Shown here: one piece after another, positions 50,185 through 60,426 of the stretch
Layout of the letters: each line of letters starts with the position of its first letter
How positions within the stretch are numbered: position 1 is the first letter of the stretch
NCBI RefSeq assembly: GCF_947495715.1
Contig: NZ_CANLZU010000002.1
Span: 62,001 to 126,000, forward strand
From: an uncultured Oceanisphaera sp.
GTDB taxonomy: Bacteria > Pseudomonadota > Gammaproteobacteria > Enterobacterales > Aeromonadaceae
Reading direction: 5' to 3'
Length of the DNA stretch: 64,000 nt
Notes under the pieces: generated by a model
What the model was told of the DNA's origin: nothing
Databases searched by the model: none
What the model saw: the letters and a program-made list of their open reading frames with translations, nothing else
Position numbers and translations under genes: made by a program

Positions 50185-51591
50185 TCAATTGCTGGCTTCT
50201 ATCTTCATGTTGCCATCACAGGGCTCGCTCTCGGTGTCACCGTTCATTTCCCGCTCAATCTGTTCACGCTCACGCGCTTCGTCTTTCAGCGACTTCTTGG
50301 GCAGAACCATGTTCAGGGTAAAGGCGACGGTCGCGGCCACGATAACCGGTGAGCCGATCAGCATGCGAGCGGTGTCGGGCAGCAGGGCAATGGCTTCGGG
50401 TACCGTGTTGATACCCATGGCCAGCGCTACGGACAGGGCGGCGATGGTGATGTTGCGGGAAGACAGTTCGTCTTTCACCAGCAGCTGAATACCGGTCATG
50501 GTGATCATGCCGAACACTATGATGGTGGCACCACCCAGAACCGGGTAGGGGATGGTGGTCATGGCGGCGCCAAACTTGGGCAGCAGACCGGCCAGAATCA
50601 GGAACACGGCGGCAATACCCAGCACATAGCGGCTGATGACCTTGGTCATGGCCACAATGCCGACGTTCTGACTGAACGAAGCGGTCGGCAGGCCACCGAA
50701 GAAGGCACCTACCAGAGTACAGAGACCGTTGCCCAACAGGCCACCGGACAGTTCTTTGTCTTTCATTTCGCGGCCCATGCCGCCGATGGCGGTGGCCGAG
50801 AGGTCACCGATAGTCTGTACCGAGTTGACGATACAGATGACGACCATGGAGATGACGGCAGAAGTATGGAACTCGATGCCCATGGCAAAGGGAGTCGGAA
50901 TCATCACCCAGGGCGCTTCGGCCAGGCGGGTAAAGTCGACCATGCCGAAGAAGAACGACAGGGTGTAGCCCACCAGAATGCCGACAATAATGGCGGCCAG
51001 ACGGAAATAACCTTTGGCAAATTGTGAACAACACAGCACCACGGCCAGGGTGGTCAGACCCACCAGCCAGTTCTGGCCGCTGCCGAAGCCTTCGGCGGCG
51101 GTGTTACCGCTGCCGGCCATGTATTTGATGGCGATGTCATACAAGGACAAACCGATAACCAGTACCACGGTGCCGGCCACCACGGGCGGGAACAGATGAC
51201 GTATCTGCTTGATGAAGATACCAACGATAATCATGGCGATACCGCCGGCAATCTGGGCACCCAGAATACCGGGAATGCCGTAGACACTGCCGATGGCAAT
51301 CAGGCTGGGCACATAGGCGAAACCCACGCCGAAGATGGTCGGCATGCCGGCACCGAGACGGCCGACCGGGTAAAGTTGCAGCAGGGTGGACACACCGGAG
51401 AAAAACAGGGCTATCTGTACCAGCAGCATGGTTTCCTGGGCGGTGGCACCGGCTACGCCGGCCACGATGAGTGGGGGCGTGACGGCGCCCATGATCATTG
51501 CCAGTATGTGCTGGAACGAGAGCGGCAGCGCCTTACCGAAAGAGGGCTTGCCGTAGTAATCGAATACTGACTTGCTTTGATTGTGTTTCAT
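50185..51591 (-). CDS. NCS2 nucleobase:cation symporter (xanthine/uracil permease family)
   Basis: 468 residues, the length of XanP/XanQ (463-466) rather than UraA (429). Fourteen hydrophobic segments. Family motifs: LSFQHILAMIMGAVTPPLIV (TM1), VGFAYVPSLIAIGSVYGIPG, GGLPTASFSQNVGIVAMTKV with the conserved substrate-binding region, and a C-terminal QNVG-type turn. This favours a purine (xanthine or uric acid) permease. It has a 250-nt leader from a promoter containing ATGTATACAT. Same direction as ppsR, which lies upstream, but separately promoted. Confidence 0.9.
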   Translation of the reverse strand: MKHNQSKSVFDYYGKPSFGKALPLSFQHILAMIMGAVTPPLIVAGVAGATAQETMLLVQIALFFSGVSTLLQLYPVGRLGAGMPTIFGVGFAYVPSLIAIGSVYGIPGILGAQIAGGIAMIIVGIFIKQIRHLFPPVVAGTVVLVIGLSLYDIAIKYMAGSGNTAAEGFGSGQNWLVGLTTLAVVLCCSQFAKGYFRLAAIIVGILVGYTLSFFFGMVDFTRLAEAPWVMIPTPFAMGIEFHTSAVISMVVICIVNSVQTIGDLSATAIGGMGREMKDKELSGGLLGNGLCTLVGAFFGGLPTASFSQNVGIVAMTKVISRYVLGIAAVFLILAGLLPKFGAAMTTIPYPVLGGATIIVFGMITMTGIQLLVKDELSSRNITIAALSVALAMGINTVPEAIALLPDTARMLIGSPVIVAATVAFTLNMVLPKKSLKDEAREREQIEREMNGDTESEPCDGNMKIEASN

Positions 51592-51943
51592 TGCATAAGT
51601 CCTGAGTGTTTCTCAAGTAGGTTTTTGCTACCTTCTCACGCTGTTATTGTTGTTGTGCGAGAGCAGCTTGCATCACCGGTATCGACATAATGCCGCCGGT
51701 AGCCCTGTTGAACACCTGGTTGTGTACATGGTTGTGTTTCGCTATCGAATACAAGCGTCACACACCACTCTGAACACAACCGGGTATCCACCTTCATAAC
51801 CGAAGCTATGTTCTACGCCGTGCTGAGTTAAACTCTAGGTGCAATGTATACATTTTTGTAAACACCAAATCAACATTTTGTTTGTTTTTGTGCGCAATGC
51901 CGGGGAGCAGATCTCAGTTTTATGAAGTTTTTATTGTATTCAA
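51592..51943 (-). other. Long leader of the NCS2 permease gene
   Basis: 352 bp between ppsR and the permease gene. With the promoter at 51845-51873, transcription would start near 51838 and leave a leader of about 245 nt. It contains a GGTTGTGTT / AACACAACC inverted repeat (about 51735-51785) and a further GTACACAACC copy. It does not resemble a purine or NMT1 riboswitch that I can recognise. No gene is seen. Confidence 0.45.
51845..51873 (-). promoter_or_regulatory. Promoter of NCS2 permease gene with overlapping palindrome
   Basis: On the minus strand -35 TTGATT (51868-51873) and -10 TATACA (51845-51850) are separated by exactly 17 bp. The -10 box lies inside the perfect palindrome ATGTATACAT (51844-51853), a likely repressor site of GntR type. 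Confidence 0.55.
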
Positions 51944-52756
51944 TCAATAAATGCGGCGGCGGATCCCGGTACGCTCCAGAATTTTGACCGAAATCTCTTC
52001 CACCGAGTGATAGGTGGTGTCGATAAAGGGGATGGCTTCCATGCGGAACATGCGCTCTACCTGATCCAGTTCGTAACGACACTGCTCGGCGGCGGAGTAG
52101 CGGCTGTCGGCTCGACGGCGCTGGCGGATTTCCTGCAGCCGGCCGGCGTCGATGGTCAATCCGAACAGTTTGTGACGGTTTCTTTTGAGTGCCGGGGGCA
52201 GATTCAGCCGGCTCATGTCCTGATCGATAAAGGGGTAATTGGCGACCCGAATACCGAATTGCAGGGCCAGATACAGGCTGGTCGGGGTCTTGCCGCAGCG
52301 GGATACACCAACGAGGATGATATCGGCTTCGTCATATTCCTTGGTGGTGACGCCGTCGTCGTTATCGAGCGCGTAGTTTACCGCATCGATACGCGAATCG
52401 TAATGTTTCTTGTTGTCCATGCTGTGGGTGCGGTGAGTACGGGGCTCGGCCTTGACACCGAGTTGTTGCTCGATGGGAGCCACGAAGGTGTTGAGAAAGT
52501 CGTAACACATGGCATCGCTGCTGGTGATGATGTTGCGCAGGGTATTGTCGACAATGGTGTGAAACACCAGGGGCTGCTTGCCGCTTTGATGATAACTGTC
52601 GTTGATTTTGGCTTTTACCGCCCGGGCCTTGCCTTCATCTTCCACAAAGGGGATGGTAAATTGCTCGAAAGGCAGGGGGAACTGGCTCAGTACTGCATGG
52701 CCGAATACTTCGGCTGTGATCGCCGTCCCATCAGAAACATAAAAAACCGTGTGCAT
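51944..52756 (-). CDS. ppsR: PEP synthase regulatory protein (bifunctional kinase/phosphorylase)
   Basis: 270 residues from the ATG at 52756, which has GGAGG at 3-4 bp plus good spacing; the upstream alternative adds six residues. DUF299/PSRP family: [20 protein letters not shown] at the start and the P-loop [20 protein letters not shown] near residue 150. It inactivates PpsA by ADP-dependent phosphorylation of a threonine near the catalytic His, and reactivates it by phosphorolysis. Divergent from ppsA, its target. Confidence 0.94.
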   Translation of the reverse strand: MHTVFYVSDGTAITAEVFGHAVLSQFPLPFEQFTIPFVEDEGKARAVKAKINDSYHQSGKQPLVFHTIVDNTLRNIITSSDAMCYDFLNTFVAPIEQQLGVKAEPRTHRTHSMDNKKHYDSRIDAVNYALDNDDGVTTKEYDEADIILVGVSRCGKTPTSLYLALQFGIRVANYPFIDQDMSRLNLPPALKRNRHKLFGLTIDAGRLQEIRQRRRADSRYSAAEQCRYELDQVERMFRMEAIPFIDTTYHSVEEISVKILERTGIRRRIY

Positions 52757-52794
52757 GGGACCTCCAGATCTCACTTTTGGGTATTGGCGCAGGT

Positions 52795-52804
52795 TAAACG
52801 TTTA
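52795..52804. promoter_or_regulatory. Cra (FruR)-like operator between ppsR and ppsA
   Basis: TAAACGTTTA palindrome within GGTTAAACGTTTACC. It fits 12 of 14 positions of the Cra consensus RSTGAAWCSNTHHW. In E. coli ppsA is activated by Cra, so this is a plausible site at about -140 from the ppsA start. Confidence 0.4.
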
Positions 52805-52942
52805 CCCGCTTTTTGACGCCATTGTAGAATCATTCGGTGTCAAGGCCCAGCCGCACCATAAAATAATCAGGGCTCTGCATGAATACACACGATGCAGAGC
52901 GAAATACGCACCCCCAAGAACATTTTTGTTGGAGACGTGGCA

Positions 52943-55321
<2,379 letters not shown>

Positions 55322-55324
55322 GCT

Positions 55325-55368
55325 TATTCCGGTAAAACCTATTCCGGTAAAACCTATTCCGGTAAAAA
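55325..55368. repeat. 15-bp direct repeat, three copies
   Basis: TATTCCGGTAAAACC occurs three times head to tail immediately after the ppsA stop (last copy with one change), before the terminator. Confidence 0.92.
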
Positions 55369-55372
55369 CGTT

Positions 55373-55395
55373 AAAGGGCGCTTCGGCGCCCTTTT
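55373..55395 (+). terminator. Rho-independent terminator of ppsA
   Basis: Stem AAAGGGCGC / GCGCCCTTT with a TTCG tetraloop and T4 tail. Confidence 0.93.
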
Positions 55396-55416
55396 CTGTG
55401 ACAGGGAATATTAATT

Positions 55417-55459
55417 ACAGGGAATAGGGATTAGGGATTAGGGACTTGGGATTAGAGGG
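55417..55459. repeat. Degenerate 7-bp tandem repeat (GGGATTA type)
   Basis: Consecutive heptads GGGAATA, GGGATTA, GGGATTA, GGGACTT, GGGATTA. G-rich on the plus strand. Lies between the ppsA terminator and the C-rich heptad array at 55474-55543. Confidence 0.8.
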
Positions 55460-55473
55460 GGAGTGCATTATTG

Positions 55474-55543
55474 CCATTCCCCATTCCCCATTCCCCATTC
55501 CCCATTCCCCATTCCCCATTCCCTATTCCCCATTCCCCATTCC
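55474..55543. repeat. 7-bp tandem repeat, ten copies of CCATTCC
   Basis: Ten consecutive heptads CCATTCC; the eighth reads CTATTCC. C-rich on the plus strand, so roughly complementary in composition to the G-rich heptads 15 bp to the left. Non-coding; the frame running through it (SPFPIPHSPFPIPHS) is an artefact of the repeat. Confidence 0.93.
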
Positions 55544-55591
55544 CCAGTCTTGCGCTTCTCGCCCACGGCGTTAAAATGCACCCCGCTTTTA

Positions 55592-55628
55592 CTCCCGGTC
55601 GCAGCCTACCCGGACAAAACAAGGACAC
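55592..55628 (+). ncRNA. preQ1-I riboswitch controlling queCDE
   Basis: CCGG (55595-55598) pairs with CCGG (55610-55613). The loop UCGCAG...UAC and the A-rich 3' tail ACAAAACAAGG (55614-55624) match the preQ1-I aptamer, and resemble the well-studied Thermoanaerobacter form (GGUCGCAG, then AACC, then ACAAAACAAGG) almost base for base. C609 would be the ligand-pairing cytosine. The tail contains the ribosome site AAGGA 7 bp before the queC ATG at 55632, so preQ1 binding would block translation. The stem is one pair shorter than usual. Confidence 0.85.
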
Positions 55629-55631
55629 AAT

Positions 55632-56339
55632 ATGAAAGCATTACTGATCTGCTCCGGTGGATTCGACTCCGTGACCCTGGCTTATCGGCTGGCGGCGGAG
55701 CAATCCCTCGGTGCTCTGCTGACCTTCGATTATGGTCAGCGCCACAAGAAAGAAATCGATGCCGCCCGCCTGTGCGCCGAGCGACTCGGGGTACCGCATC
55801 TGGTGATGGACATCGGTCACATCGGCCGTCAGCTGTCCGGCTCGGCGCTGACCGACGACATCGAGGTGCCCCACGGCCACTACAGCGAAGAAAACATGAA
55901 ACTGACGGTGGTGCCCAATCGCAACGCCATCATGCTCACCATCGCTTTCGGCGTGGCCGCCGCCCGTGGTCTGGACACGGTGGCACTGGCGGTACACGGC
56001 GGTGATCACTTCATCTATCCCGACTGTCGACCCGACTTTATTCGCCTGTTTGGCGAAATGCAGGCCCGGGCGCTGGACGGCGTGGCCGAAGTGGCCCTGT
56101 TTGCCCCCTACGTAGACAGCGACAAGACCGACATCGCCCGCGATGCGGCGCGCTTTACGGTACCGGTGGCCGACACCTGGTCCTGCTACGAAGGCGACGA
56201 ACTTCACTGCGGTCGCTGTGGCACTTGCGTGGAGCGTATCGAAGCCATGACCCTGGCCGGGGTGGAAGATCCGACTCCCTATCTGGATAAAGAGTATTGG
56301 CTCGAGGCCGTGGCGAGGGTGGAAAAATGTACACCATAA
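55632..56339 (+). CDS. queC: 7-cyano-7-deazaguanine (preQ0) synthase
   Basis: 235 residues. PP-loop ATP pyrophosphatase: LLICSGGFDSVTLAYRLAAE (SGGxDS), FDYGQRHKKEIDAARLCAER, PNRNAIMLTIAFGVAAARGL. C-terminal zinc site CYEGDELHCGRCGTCVERIE. Converts 7-carboxy-7-deazaguanine plus ammonia to preQ0 in queuosine synthesis. First gene of queC-queD-queE, behind a preQ1-I riboswitch. Its 3' end overlaps queD by 13 bp. The loop reads SGGFDS where E. coli has SGGQDS. Confidence 0.95.
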   Translation: MKALLICSGGFDSVTLAYRLAAEQSLGALLTFDYGQRHKKEIDAARLCAERLGVPHLVMDIGHIGRQLSGSALTDDIEVPHGHYSEENMKLTVVPNRNAIMLTIAFGVAAARGLDTVALAVHGGDHFIYPDCRPDFIRLFGEMQARALDGVAEVALFAPYVDSDKTDIARDAARFTVPVADTWSCYEGDELHCGRCGTCVERIEAMTLAGVEDPTPYLDKEYWLEAVARVEKCTP

Positions 56340-56683
56340 AGAAAGAGTTTCACTTTTCCGCCTCCCACCAGCTGCACCAGATGCCGGACTGGCACCCTTG
56401 TGCCCGGCTGCACGGTCACAACTACGTGGTGGTCATCGAGCTGCAAAGCGAGGTGCTGGATCAATACGGCTTCGTGCGTGATTACCTTGAACTCAAGGCG
56501 TTCAAGGACTACATCGACGACAAGCTCGATCACCGCCACCTCAACGAGGTGCTGGGCGACGAGTGCACCACCGCCGAACGGCTGGCCCGCCATCTGTTCG
56601 ACTGGGCCCGGGCGCGTTGGCCCGAGGTGAGCGCGGTGGCGGTATCGGAAACCCCCAAAACCTGGGCGGAGTACCGGCCATGA
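56327..56683 (+). CDS. queD: 6-carboxy-5,6,7,8-tetrahydropterin synthase
   Basis: 118 residues from the ATG at 56327 ([20 protein letters not shown]), the usual QueD start, inside the end of queC. Zinc ligands: His in FSASHQL and two in [10 protein letters not shown]. Catalytic Cys in [11 protein letters not shown] and [11 protein letters not shown] at the end. It converts dihydroneopterin triphosphate, made by FolE (encoded at 59688), to carboxytetrahydropterin. The stop overlaps the queE start (ATGA). Confidence 0.95.
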   Translation: MYTIKKEFHFSASHQLHQMPDWHPCARLHGHNYVVVIELQSEVLDQYGFVRDYLELKAFKDYIDDKLDHRHLNEVLGDECTTAERLARHLFDWARARWPEVSAVAVSETPKTWAEYRP

Positions 56684-57399
56684 GTATCGCCATCAGCGAG
56701 ATCTTCGGCCCCACCATTCAGGGCGAAGGGGCGCTTATCGGCGTGCCGACCCTGTTCGTTCGTACCGGTGGCTGCGACTTTCGTTGCAGTTGGTGTGACA
56801 CCCTCTATGCGGTAGAGCCGCGCTTCAAGGCCGACTGGGCACCGATGAGCGCCGAGGCCATTATGGCCGAGGTGAAGCAATTGAGCGGTGGCCAGCCGCT
56901 GCTGGTGACCCTGTCTGGCGGCAATCCGGCGCTGCAGCCATTAAGCGAGCTGCTGGAACTGGGTCATGCCGAGGGCTATACCTTCGCCATGGAAACCCAG
57001 GGCAGCAAGGTACAGGACTGGTTTGCGCGGCTCGATCATCTCACCCTCAGCCCCAAGCCGCCGTCGTCCGGCATGGCCTTCAATCGCAGTCGGTTCGAGG
57101 CCGGCCTGGCTGCCGCCGGCGAACAGACGCGAGTCAGCCTCAAGCTGGTGATCGCCGACGAGGCCGATTACCAATGGGCGAGGGCAGTGGCCGCCGATTA
57201 TCCGCAACTGCCGCTGACCCTGCAGCCGTGCAATCCGAGCCCGGCTACCCCCGAGCAGCCGGATCTGGAAACCGACACCGCGTCGCTCAACGCTCGCCTG
57301 CGCTGGCTGGTGGACAAGGTGACCGCCGATCGCTGGTTCAACGCCCGGGTACTGCCCCAGTTGCACGTACTGATCTGGAATAACGAACGCGGGGTGTAG
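56680..57399 (+). CDS. queE: 7-carboxy-7-deazaguanine synthase
   Basis: 239 residues from the ATG at 56680. Radical SAM enzyme: [20 protein letters not shown], then the cluster-binding [18 protein letters not shown] (CxxxCxxC). Rearranges carboxytetrahydropterin to carboxydeazaguanine, the substrate of QueC, using SAM and Mg2+. Translationally coupled to queD by a 4-bp overlap. The larger open frame upstream belongs to queD. Confidence 0.95.
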   Translation: MSIAISEIFGPTIQGEGALIGVPTLFVRTGGCDFRCSWCDTLYAVEPRFKADWAPMSAEAIMAEVKQLSGGQPLLVTLSGGNPALQPLSELLELGHAEGYTFAMETQGSKVQDWFARLDHLTLSPKPPSSGMAFNRSRFEAGLAAAGEQTRVSLKLVIADEADYQWARAVAADYPQLPLTLQPCNPSPATPEQPDLETDTASLNARLRWLVDKVTADRWFNARVLPQLHVLIWNNERGV

Positions 57400-57520
57400 C
57401 GCTCCGCCAACCCCTGTTTTCAATTCTGCTGGATCTGTAGTGTAAAAGAGGCAACAGGGTTGCCTCTGGGCTACGGCATTCTTTACCCTCTGAAACTATC
57501 ACATTGCACACCGTCTACTG

Positions 57521-58279
57521 CTACGAATTTCCCCCGCATATCGGGCAGTCGGGTGCCTTGGGCAGGGTCAGCTCCCGAGTGTTGAGGTTGAGACCGTCGA
57601 CCAGTAACAGCTTGCCTTTGGGCGAACGACCCATGTTGGCCAGCAGCTTGATCGCTTCCAGCGCCTGCAGGGAACCCATCACGCCCACCATGGGGGCCAG
57701 TACCCCGGCCTCCACACAACTCAGGGTGCCGTCGCCCATCAGCCGGCTCAAACAGCCGTAACAGGGCTCATCGTCGCCATAGGTAAAGACGCTGAGCTGG
57801 CCTTCCATGCGGATCACCGCCGCCGACACCAAGGGGATTTTGGTGGCAAAGCACAGCCGGTTGACCCGCTGGCGGGTCTCCAGGTTGTCGGTGCCGTCCA
57901 GTACCAGCTGATGTTGGGGGATAAGCCGGGTGAGCAGGGCATCATCGGCGTCGCAGGCGTGGGTAACCACCTCGAGATAGGGGTTGGCGGCGCGCAGGCT
58001 GTCGGCGGCGGAGTCCACCTTGAGCCGGCCTATATCACCATCCTGATGCAGTACCTGGCGCTGCAGGTTGGACAGCTCGACCCGGTCGTGATCGACCAGG
58101 GTGATCTGGCCCACCCCGGCTACCGCCAGATACTGGGCGGCGGCGCAGCCCAGACCACCGGCGCCGATGATCAGCACGGCGGCATTTTTCAATGCCTCCT
58201 GCCCCTCTATATCGAACTGGCGCAGCACTATCTGGCGGTTGTAGCGCAGCCATTCGTCGTCGTTGAGTGGCTGCATCAC
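57521..58279 (-). CDS. moeB: Molybdopterin-synthase adenylyltransferase
   Basis: 252 residues. E1-like fold: WLRYNRQIVLRQFDIEGQEA, ATP loop VLIIGAGGLGCAAAQYLAVA, LVDHDRVELSNLQRQVLH, and the zinc cysteines CYGCLSRLM and CPICGGN. Adenylates the C-terminus of MoaD so that sulfur can be loaded for molybdopterin synthesis. The start overlaps the moeA stop by 4 bp. Supports the molybdoenzyme at 4238-5755. No rhodanese domain is fused. Confidence 0.95.
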   Translation of the reverse strand: MMQPLNDDEWLRYNRQIVLRQFDIEGQEALKNAAVLIIGAGGLGCAAAQYLAVAGVGQITLVDHDRVELSNLQRQVLHQDGDIGRLKVDSAADSLRAANPYLEVVTHACDADDALLTRLIPQHQLVLDGTDNLETRQRVNRLCFATKIPLVSAAVIRMEGQLSVFTYGDDEPCYGCLSRLMGDGTLSCVEAGVLAPMVGVMGSLQALEAIKLLANMGRSPKGKLLLVDGLNLNTRELTLPKAPDCPICGGNS

Positions 58280-59517
58280 CAGTACAAGCCGTCAATCAGT
58301 TCCAGAGTGACCATATCGCCCTCACTCACGTTGCCTCTGTCCTGCTCCAGGTGCAGCAGGCAATTGGCCTCGGCCATGGCGCTGAAAACCGCCGAGCTCT
58401 GGGCACCGGCGGCCACGACGCCCAGACTGCCGTCGGCCTGGGTGCTGACCGTGCCACGCTGAAAGTCCATGCGGCCGGGACTTTTCTTGAATGGCATCAG
58501 CGCCTTCGCCTGCAGCAAAGGAGTGGGCTTGAGAGTTTCACCGGCCAGGGTGGCCAGAGCCGGGCGCACCAGCAGGTGAAAGGTGACGGCGGCCGATACC
58601 GGATTGCCGGGCAGGCCGAAGAAGGGACAGTTGTTGATGTGGCCGAAGGCGAAAGGCTTGCCGGGCTTGATGGCCAGTTTCCAGAAGCCGATGCGGCCCA
58701 CCTCTTCCAGCACCTGCTTGGTGTAGTCCGCATCGCCCACCGACACGCCACCGGAGGTGATCAGCGCATCGGCTTCGGTGGCGGCCTTGATAAAGGCCTG
58801 ACGGATCAGCGCAGGATCGTCCTGGATAATGCCGTAGTCGAGGACCCGAATGCCGAGCCGTTCGAGCATGGCGCCGACACCGATGCGATTGGAGTCATAA
58901 ATATCGCCGGGGGCGAGCAGCTCGCCCGGGCTTTTCAGCTCGTCACCGGTCGACAGCAAGGCCACCGTCAGCTGACGTTGAACATAGACCTGCTCCAGCC
59001 CGAGCGAGGACAGTACCGACAACACCCGGGCGTTGATGCGGGTGCCGGCGGCAAAGACCCGTTCGCCCTGGGCCAGATCCTCGGCGGGCAAACGTACATG
59101 CCGGCCTTCGGTCACCGGGCCCCGGGGGTAGATGATGTTGTGCTCCGAGCGGCAGTTTTCCTGCATCACCACGGCGTCGGCGCCCAGCGGCAGGGCGGCA
59201 CCGGTCATGATGCGTACGCATTCACCGGGCCCAATGCTGCCGTTGAACGGATGCCCGGCCAGGCTGGTACCGACCAGGGTGAGGGCGGCCTCGTCGGTTA
59301 CATCGGCGGCGCGCAGGGCGTAGCCGTCCATTGCCGAGTTGGCGAAAGAGGGCACGTCGAGGGGAGAGTGAATATCGTCGGCCAAAATACGGTTCAGCGC
59401 CTGTTCCAGCGAAACGGGGGTGCTGTCGGTTATTGCCTCGAGACGAGAGAGCATCTCGTGTCTGGCGTCGAGATAGGGACGCAGTCCGGGTTGGCTGTCG
59501 CAATCATGAATGGCCAT
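58276..59517 (-). CDS. moeA: Molybdopterin molybdenumtransferase
   Basis: 413 residues. Standard domains: N-terminal DVPSFANSAMDGYALRAADV, PLGADAVVMQENC, and the MoCF domain with LLSTGDELKSPGELLAPGDI, SGGVSVGDADYTKQVLEEVG and FGLPGNPVSAAVTFHLLVRP. Inserts molybdate into adenylated molybdopterin. Cotranscribed with moeB. Lies between queE and folE on the opposite strand. Confidence 0.96.
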   Translation of the reverse strand: MAIHDCDSQPGLRPYLDARHEMLSRLEAITDSTPVSLEQALNRILADDIHSPLDVPSFANSAMDGYALRAADVTDEAALTLVGTSLAGHPFNGSIGPGECVRIMTGAALPLGADAVVMQENCRSEHNIIYPRGPVTEGRHVRLPAEDLAQGERVFAAGTRINARVLSVLSSLGLEQVYVQRQLTVALLSTGDELKSPGELLAPGDIYDSNRIGVGAMLERLGIRVLDYGIIQDDPALIRQAFIKAATEADALITSGGVSVGDADYTKQVLEEVGRIGFWKLAIKPGKPFAFGHINNCPFFGLPGNPVSAAVTFHLLVRPALATLAGETLKPTPLLQAKALMPFKKSPGRMDFQRGTVSTQADGSLGVVAAGAQSSAVFSAMAEANCLLHLEQDRGNVSEGDMVTLELIDGLYW

Positions 59518-59687
59518 CTTGGGTTACCTGTTGTGGGGACGGTTGAGCTCATTATTCCAGTTTAAAATGTTTTTTGTCATCTTTCTCTGCAGGTTAGGAA
59601 ATGAATCCATCATTCACACCAGACCATAAATGCACTACCATTCCAGCAGTTTTTTTACCGCTTTTTATTTATTCAACGGAGCCTGTC

Positions 59688-60344
59688 ATGACCGCTTTGA
59701 GCGACGCCGCCATTCGAGTTCGTTCTGCCCTCGAGGCCAGGGGACTGGAAACCCCGATGAAAAGTAATCATCTGACCCTGGATGAAAAACAGTCGCGCAT
59801 TACCGGCCTGATGACCGAGATGATGGACGTGCTGGGCCTGGATCTCGAAGATGACAGCCTGGCCGAAACCCCGCAGCGCATCGCCAAGATGTATGTGCGT
59901 GAAATTTTCTCCGGTCTGGATTACAGCTACTTCCCCAAAATCACCCTGATCGAGAACAAGATGAAGGTGGATGAAATGGTGCAGGTGCGGGACATCACCC
60001 TGACCAGCACCTGCGAGCATCACTTCGTGACCATCGACGGTACGGCTACCGTGGCCTATATTCCGCGCAGCAAGGTGATTGGGCTGTCGAAGATCAACCG
60101 CATCGTGCAGTTTTTTGCCCGTCGCCCGCAGGTGCAGGAACGACTGACCCAGCAGGTGCTGGTGGCCTTGCAGGCGCTGCTGGAGTCGGATGACGTCGCG
60201 ATCAGCATTACTGCCACCCATTATTGTGTGAAGGCCCGCGGCGTGATGGATGCCACCAGCGCCACCACCACCACCTCGCTTGGTGGTATTTTCAAGAGCC
60301 GTCCCGAAACCCGCCAGGAGTTTCTGATGGGGGTAAAACGCTGA
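59688..60344 (+). CDS. folE: GTP cyclohydrolase I
   Basis: 218 residues from the ATG at 59688 ([20 protein letters not shown]), close to the E. coli length of 222; an upstream frame to 59601 adds unlikely residues. Zinc ligands Cys and His in [19 protein letters not shown] and the Cys in [40 protein letters not shown] is the substrate region. Makes dihydroneopterin triphosphate from GTP for folate and for QueD. Close to queCDE, though separately transcribed. Confidence 0.95.
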   Translation: MTALSDAAIRVRSALEARGLETPMKSNHLTLDEKQSRITGLMTEMMDVLGLDLEDDSLAETPQRIAKMYVREIFSGLDYSYFPKITLIENKMKVDEMVQVRDITLTSTCEHHFVTIDGTATVAYIPRSKVIGLSKINRIVQFFARRPQVQERLTQQVLVALQALLESDDVAISITATHYCVKARGVMDATSATTTTSLGGIFKSRPETRQEFLMGVKR

Positions 60345-60404
60345 TCGTCACTCGTTAATGGTGGTTCGTTAGCCATGGTTCGTTAACCATGGTTCATCAA
60401 GAAC

Positions 60405-60426
60405 AAGGGCGCCGATGCGCCCTTTA
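60405..60426. terminator. Terminator between folE and convergent LysR gene
   Basis: Stem GGGCGC / GCGCCC with loop CGAT, flanked by AA and TTT. The right arm reaches the 3' end of the LysR gene. Confidence 0.75.

Noticed and set aside
55417-55543. CRISPR array
   Set aside because: Units are 7 bp with no unique spacers; this is a simple tandem repeat.
55463-56005. ORF of 180 residues starting with SPFPIPHSP repeats
   Set aside because: It is a translation of the CCATTCC tandem array followed by the wrong frame of queC.
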